From the NCBI GenBank assembly GCA_964414585.1, contig CAYPXR010000021.1, forward strand, positions 62,001 to 126,000: a stretch of DNA of 64,000 nucleotides, given 5' to 3'. The stretch comes from DATEMU01 sp964414585 (GTDB lineage: Bacteria; Planctomycetota; Phycisphaerae; UBA1845; UTPLA1). Of the stretch, positions 61,323 through 64,000 are shown one piece after another. The translations under genes and the position numbers were made by a program. The notes below the pieces were generated by a model that did no database searches, was not told the DNA's origin, and was given only the letters and a program-made list of their open reading frames with translations. The first letter of the stretch is position 1. Every line of letters starts with the position of its first letter.

Positions 61323-61537
61323 CGGGGAAGACCAGGGGGACGCTTCCGGCCATGCCCGATCGGCGGCCGGGGCTCGACGTGGTCCTGCCGTTAAAGCATT
61401 TTTCAAACGACCGACGCATCGGAATTTGCCGGGCGGCGAACCTTCCGGAGAGCCGAAGCTCGTGAGGAGCTCCGCCCTCCCGGTGCGTCGACCATCCCGA
61501 ACTTTGAGGCGGAATGGGGCGCCGGCAACCGATTCGA

Positions 61538-63499
61538 TCACGGGAGGATCTTGTCGACGAAGGGCTGGACGTCGAGACCGTTGGGTCCGTACAGATTGTC
61601 CATGTCGGCGGCGCAGACGTGATGCGGGTCGGTGTCCAGTCCGAGCAGGACCGCCACGAAATCCGGGATGTCGGCGACGGTCACCTGTCGGTCGCCGGTG
61701 ACATCACCCTTGAGTTCGACATTGATGGGCGTCGGGTTGCCGAGCGTGGCCATGGCGACCGGGGCGCTCTTGCCGTTGGTGACCCAGAGATCGTAGGCCT
61801 TCTGGCCACGATTGCTGGGGTTGCCGGGATTGGGGTTGTTGTCGCGGAGGAACTCCATGTATTCCTTGCTGCTGGCCTGGTAATAAAGAGTGATCTTGGC
61901 CCCGACGGCGTAGGCGGGGACGTCGAAGTAGGTGTCGTCCCAATACTGACCGTCGGCGTAGGAATAGGCGACCGGCGCGGCCTGGATGGCGGCGAAGCCG
62001 GCGTTGGTGAAGCCGCGCGGTGGGATGCGATTGTCCTTATAGATGGTGTTGGTCAGGACGAAGTGCATCGCCGGGCCGGGCGTGCGGCCGAGCATCGTCG
62101 CCAGGGCATTGTCGAGACCGCCTTCCATTTCATAGACCTTGGTATTGCCCGTATTGAGGACCGCTGTACCGGTGTCATATTCGCCGCGCTCGGCGAATGG
62201 GGTCACATTACTCAGGCAATCGAAAAATTGAACGTTGATCCAGATTCGCCGTCCTTCGGGGTATCCGCTGGGCAGCTTGTGCCCCGTCTGGTTGGTGACG
62301 CGGACGCGGAGTTGTTCGATGCCGGGGGTGTTCACGTCGGTAAGGACGGCCTCCAGATCGGCGGCGAGTTGGAGAAAGCTTTCGTTATTGGTTTTGCCGG
62401 CGGACAGAGCGCTGACTGTGGCTGCGTTGATTTCATTGGATCCGGAAGGGCCGTACTGCTGTGCAATGGCGTCGAGTTGCCATGTGCTGGCGCCGGCAAA
62501 CCGGTGGGTGGGCAGGTCGTCGCGCGGGCTCTCGACCCAGCGACATCCGAAATCGTCGGTCACCGGCATGTGGCAATGCTGGCAATCGGAAACAAAGGTC
62601 TGACCGGGTCCGCCGAATCGGCCGCCCATGTTCACGCCCATGCCCTGGGCAAAGGTGCTCTTGAGCCATTCGCTGTAGGTCCGTTCGATCGGGACCATGT
62701 TGTACTTGTTCCCGTCAGGATGGTGCGTGCCCGTCCCGTTGAAGACGTAGCCGCTGCTCATGTTGTCGAAGTGAAAGTGAGGATTGCTCACGTCGTGGCA
62801 AGTCGCGCAGAGGTCCGCGCGGCGATGGAATGGAGATTCGAGCGAATTGTGATAGATCGCGCAATCCGCTTCCGGCGGGACGGGCGGGTCCCCGGGATTG
62901 GGAGGAAGCGGGAAGGGACCGCGCCGAACGTCCAGGGGATCCATGACATAACTTCCGTTGCCGCCGTTTCCGGGGCTGGACGGCATCCCCAGATCGGCGG
63001 ATTGGACGGGCGCGTCCGCGCCGAGATCGCTGAGGATGTAGTAGTCCTCCTCAGGAGCCATGCCGTCGAGGTTGAAGGGATCGACGAGGCGGTGACAGAA
63101 GTTGCAGGTGATGCCGTCGCGGTCCTGGGCGGTGATCGCCGAACCGCTGGTGGGAGTGGAGCGGCCTTCGAGCCAGGCCTTGGGTGCGTGGCATCGGATG
63201 CACATATCTCCCGAGCCCGGTGCGTCGGCTTCGGCGATGTCGAGACAGGCATAGAAGACCGGGTCGCGCGCGGCCTGGGACATCAGGCTTCCGGACCATT
63301 GCGGATGAATGATCGCGCCGTTGCCGTGGCATCCGACACAACTGTTTGCCGTCACGAGATTGGTGGTGAGCCCGCCGGGCTGCGTGCCGCGCTGATAGAA
63401 ATTGGCGACGTTGCTGGGCAACGGCGAGGGGAAGGCCATGGCGCTGCCGGTCGCCGTGAAAAATAATACGCCGATCAGTAACGAACGAAACTCGCGCAT
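61538..63499 (-). CDS. Five-haem c-type cytochrome with dockerin-like C-terminus
   Basis: 653 aa. Signal peptide to ~22 (TATGSAMA). Five CxxCH haem-binding motifs: CVGCH (~54), CIRCH (~100), CNFCH (~132), CATCH (~231) and CQHCH (~306), in the style of multihaem proteins with wide spacing. The middle (~310-590) is a beta-rich domain with no known family that I recognise. The end (GDVTGDRQVTVADIPDFVAVLLG, ADMDNLYGPNGLDVQPFVDKILP) is a dockerin-like pair of calcium loops. So it is probably an exported redox protein tethered to a surface complex. Isolated on the minus strand. Confidence 0.85.
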   Translation of the reverse strand: MREFRSLLIGVLFFTATGSAMAFPSPLPSNVANFYQRGTQPGGLTTNLVTANSCVGCHGNGAIIHPQWSGSLMSQAARDPVFYACLDIAEADAPGSGDMCIRCHAPKAWLEGRSTPTSGSAITAQDRDGITCNFCHRLVDPFNLDGMAPEEDYYILSDLGADAPVQSADLGMPSSPGNGGNGSYVMDPLDVRRGPFPLPPNPGDPPVPPEADCAIYHNSLESPFHRRADLCATCHDVSNPHFHFDNMSSGYVFNGTGTHHPDGNKYNMVPIERTYSEWLKSTFAQGMGVNMGGRFGGPGQTFVSDCQHCHMPVTDDFGCRWVESPRDDLPTHRFAGASTWQLDAIAQQYGPSGSNEINAATVSALSAGKTNNESFLQLAADLEAVLTDVNTPGIEQLRVRVTNQTGHKLPSGYPEGRRIWINVQFFDCLSNVTPFAERGEYDTGTAVLNTGNTKVYEMEGGLDNALATMLGRTPGPAMHFVLTNTIYKDNRIPPRGFTNAGFAAIQAAPVAYSYADGQYWDDTYFDVPAYAVGAKITLYYQASSKEYMEFLRDNNPNPGNPSNRGQKAYDLWVTNGKSAPVAMATLGNPTPINVELKGDVTGDRQVTVADIPDFVAVLLGLDTDPHHVCAADMDNLYGPNGLDVQPFVDKILP

Positions 63500-63635
63500 G
63501 TCAAACCCCGGTGATTCTCTGGCCCCCGGTGGTATACCGGGGTATGGATCCTATTCATCGGGATGCTTGAAGCCCCTGGCGAGTTGCGAAGCCCCTCCCA
63601 TCCTCACGCTTCACCGCAGCAAATCTGCGACTTGT

Positions 63636-63641
63636 TATAAT
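63636..63641 (+). promoter_or_regulatory. Candidate -10 box before hutU
   Basis: Perfect TATAAT 86 bases upstream of the ATG at 63727. The best -35 (TTCACC at 63610-63615) would give a 20-base spacer, longer than ideal. No gene was seen in 63500-63726. Confidence 0.4.
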
Positions 63642-63726
63642 CCTACCCCATTGGCGGCAGCGGTTCAATATTGTTCGCGGACCGTCGCCGAGGACGCCGC
63701 ATCGAAGGTCCACTAAGAGTCCCATC

Positions 63727-64000
63727 ATGAGTATCACCCATGCCTCAAATCCAAAATCGCAAACCTCCGGACCTCGTGTGATCCATGCCCCGACGGGCAC
63801 GCAGCTTTCCTGCAAGGGTTGGCATCAGGAGGCGGCCTTGCGGATGCTGCACAACAACCTCGATCCGAACGTCGCCGAGGACCCGGATCGGTTGATTGTG
63901 TATGGAGGCACAGGCAAGGCCGCGCGGAGCTGGTCGGATTTCGATCGGATTGTCCGCTCGCTGCGATCTCTTGGAAATGACGAAACGCTGCTGGTTCAGA
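63727..64000 (+). CDS. hutU: Urocanate hydratase, 3' truncated by window edge
   Basis: First 91 residues of urocanase, which hydrates urocanate in histidine breakdown using bound NAD. RVIHAPTGTQLSCKGWHQEAALRMLHNNLDPNVAEDPDRLIVYGGTGKAARSW is the characteristic N-terminus. ATG 63727; the rest lies beyond the window. Whether hutH or hutI follow cannot be seen. Confidence 0.95.
   Translation, partial: MSITHASNPKSQTSGPRVIHAPTGTQLSCKGWHQEAALRMLHNNLDPNVAEDPDRLIVYGGTGKAARSWSDFDRIVRSLRSLGNDETLLVQ

Noticed and set aside
61514..63466. Long plus-strand open frame opposite the multihaem cytochrome
   Set aside because: It is an antisense shadow of high-GC coding sequence; the minus strand has the signal peptide and five CxxCH motifs.
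1..64000. tRNA, rRNA and insertion sequences
   Set aside because: I looked for T-loop signatures, rRNA cores, transposase motifs and terminal inverted repeats and saw none; a dedicated tRNA search could still find one that I missed.

Overview
The window is high-GC bacterial DNA with the gene content of a planctomycete (Planctomycetota, plausibly Phycisphaerae-like). This is inferred from content, not from a marker gene. The supporting signs are exported proteins ending in cysteine-containing dockerin-like tails, three PEP-CTERM proteins, an ECF sigma factor next to Ser/Thr kinase-TPR receptors, a PQQ-type beta-propeller protein opening with a WPQWRG motif, lipopolysaccharide genes (kdsB, heptosyltransferase, WaaP-like kinases), and a short omega subunit. 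I saw no rRNA, tRNA, insertion sequence, prophage or CRISPR array.

Layout. 0-1.5 kb: 3' part of an asparagine synthase. 1.9-8.6 kb (minus): a tightly packed run of five exported proteins (a 788-aa repeat/Ig protein, a tail-fibre-like protein, an M43 metalloprotease, two dockerin-tailed proteins). 8.7-14.4 kb (plus): ECF sigma factor followed by two tandem paralogous membrane Ser/Thr kinases with TPR sensor domains. 14.7-16.1 kb: exported protein with a GFGNSG-repeat tail. 16.2-18.4 kb: a sigma70-type promoter, a c-di-AMP (ydaO-type) riboswitch and a KimA-like potassium transporter. 18.5-26 kb: gap, a UPF0175/PIN toxin-antitoxin pair whose toxin is frameshifted, a dehydrogenase with an eroded Rossmann motif, a phosphoesterase-like protein lacking its metal ligands, a coiled-coil membrane protein and larC.

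26.2-31.5 kb (plus) is a compact housekeeping operon: pheA, tpiA, secG, yicC, gmk, rpoZ, coaC, coaB (the last two split but overlapping). 31.5-35.9 kb (minus): kdsB, scpB, an aspartyl-protease-like protein, a membrane protein and an AMP-forming acyl ligase. 36-39.5 kb: two low-complexity secreted proteins, a strong terminator, a PQQ-like propeller protein and a RelB/ParE-type toxin-antitoxin pair. 39.5-47 kb: cardiolipin synthase, class V aminotransferase, three PEP-CTERM proteins, an M20 dipeptidase and a BFD-type [2Fe-2S] protein. 47.3-50.2 kb: a 961-aa lipoprotein with eight repeats, flanked by two look-alike terminators.

50.6-57 kb (minus) is an envelope cluster: heptosyltransferase, three genes carrying four WaaP/Kdo-kinase-like domains (one gene is a two-domain fusion), a GT4 glycosyltransferase and plsY. 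The overlapping ATGA junctions suggest one transcript, with dedicated phosphorylation of the lipopolysaccharide inner core. 57-64 kb: fabI, a Fic protein, a Memo-family protein behind a PtsN-like EIIA with a structured leader, a small lipoprotein, a five-haem cytochrome c with a dockerin-like tail, and the start of hutU.

The most interesting points are the multi-kinase envelope cluster, the c-di-AMP riboswitch/KimA pair, the exported-protein operon, the dockerin-tailed multihaem cytochrome, the nested hairpin around the PtsN start and the paired terminators.
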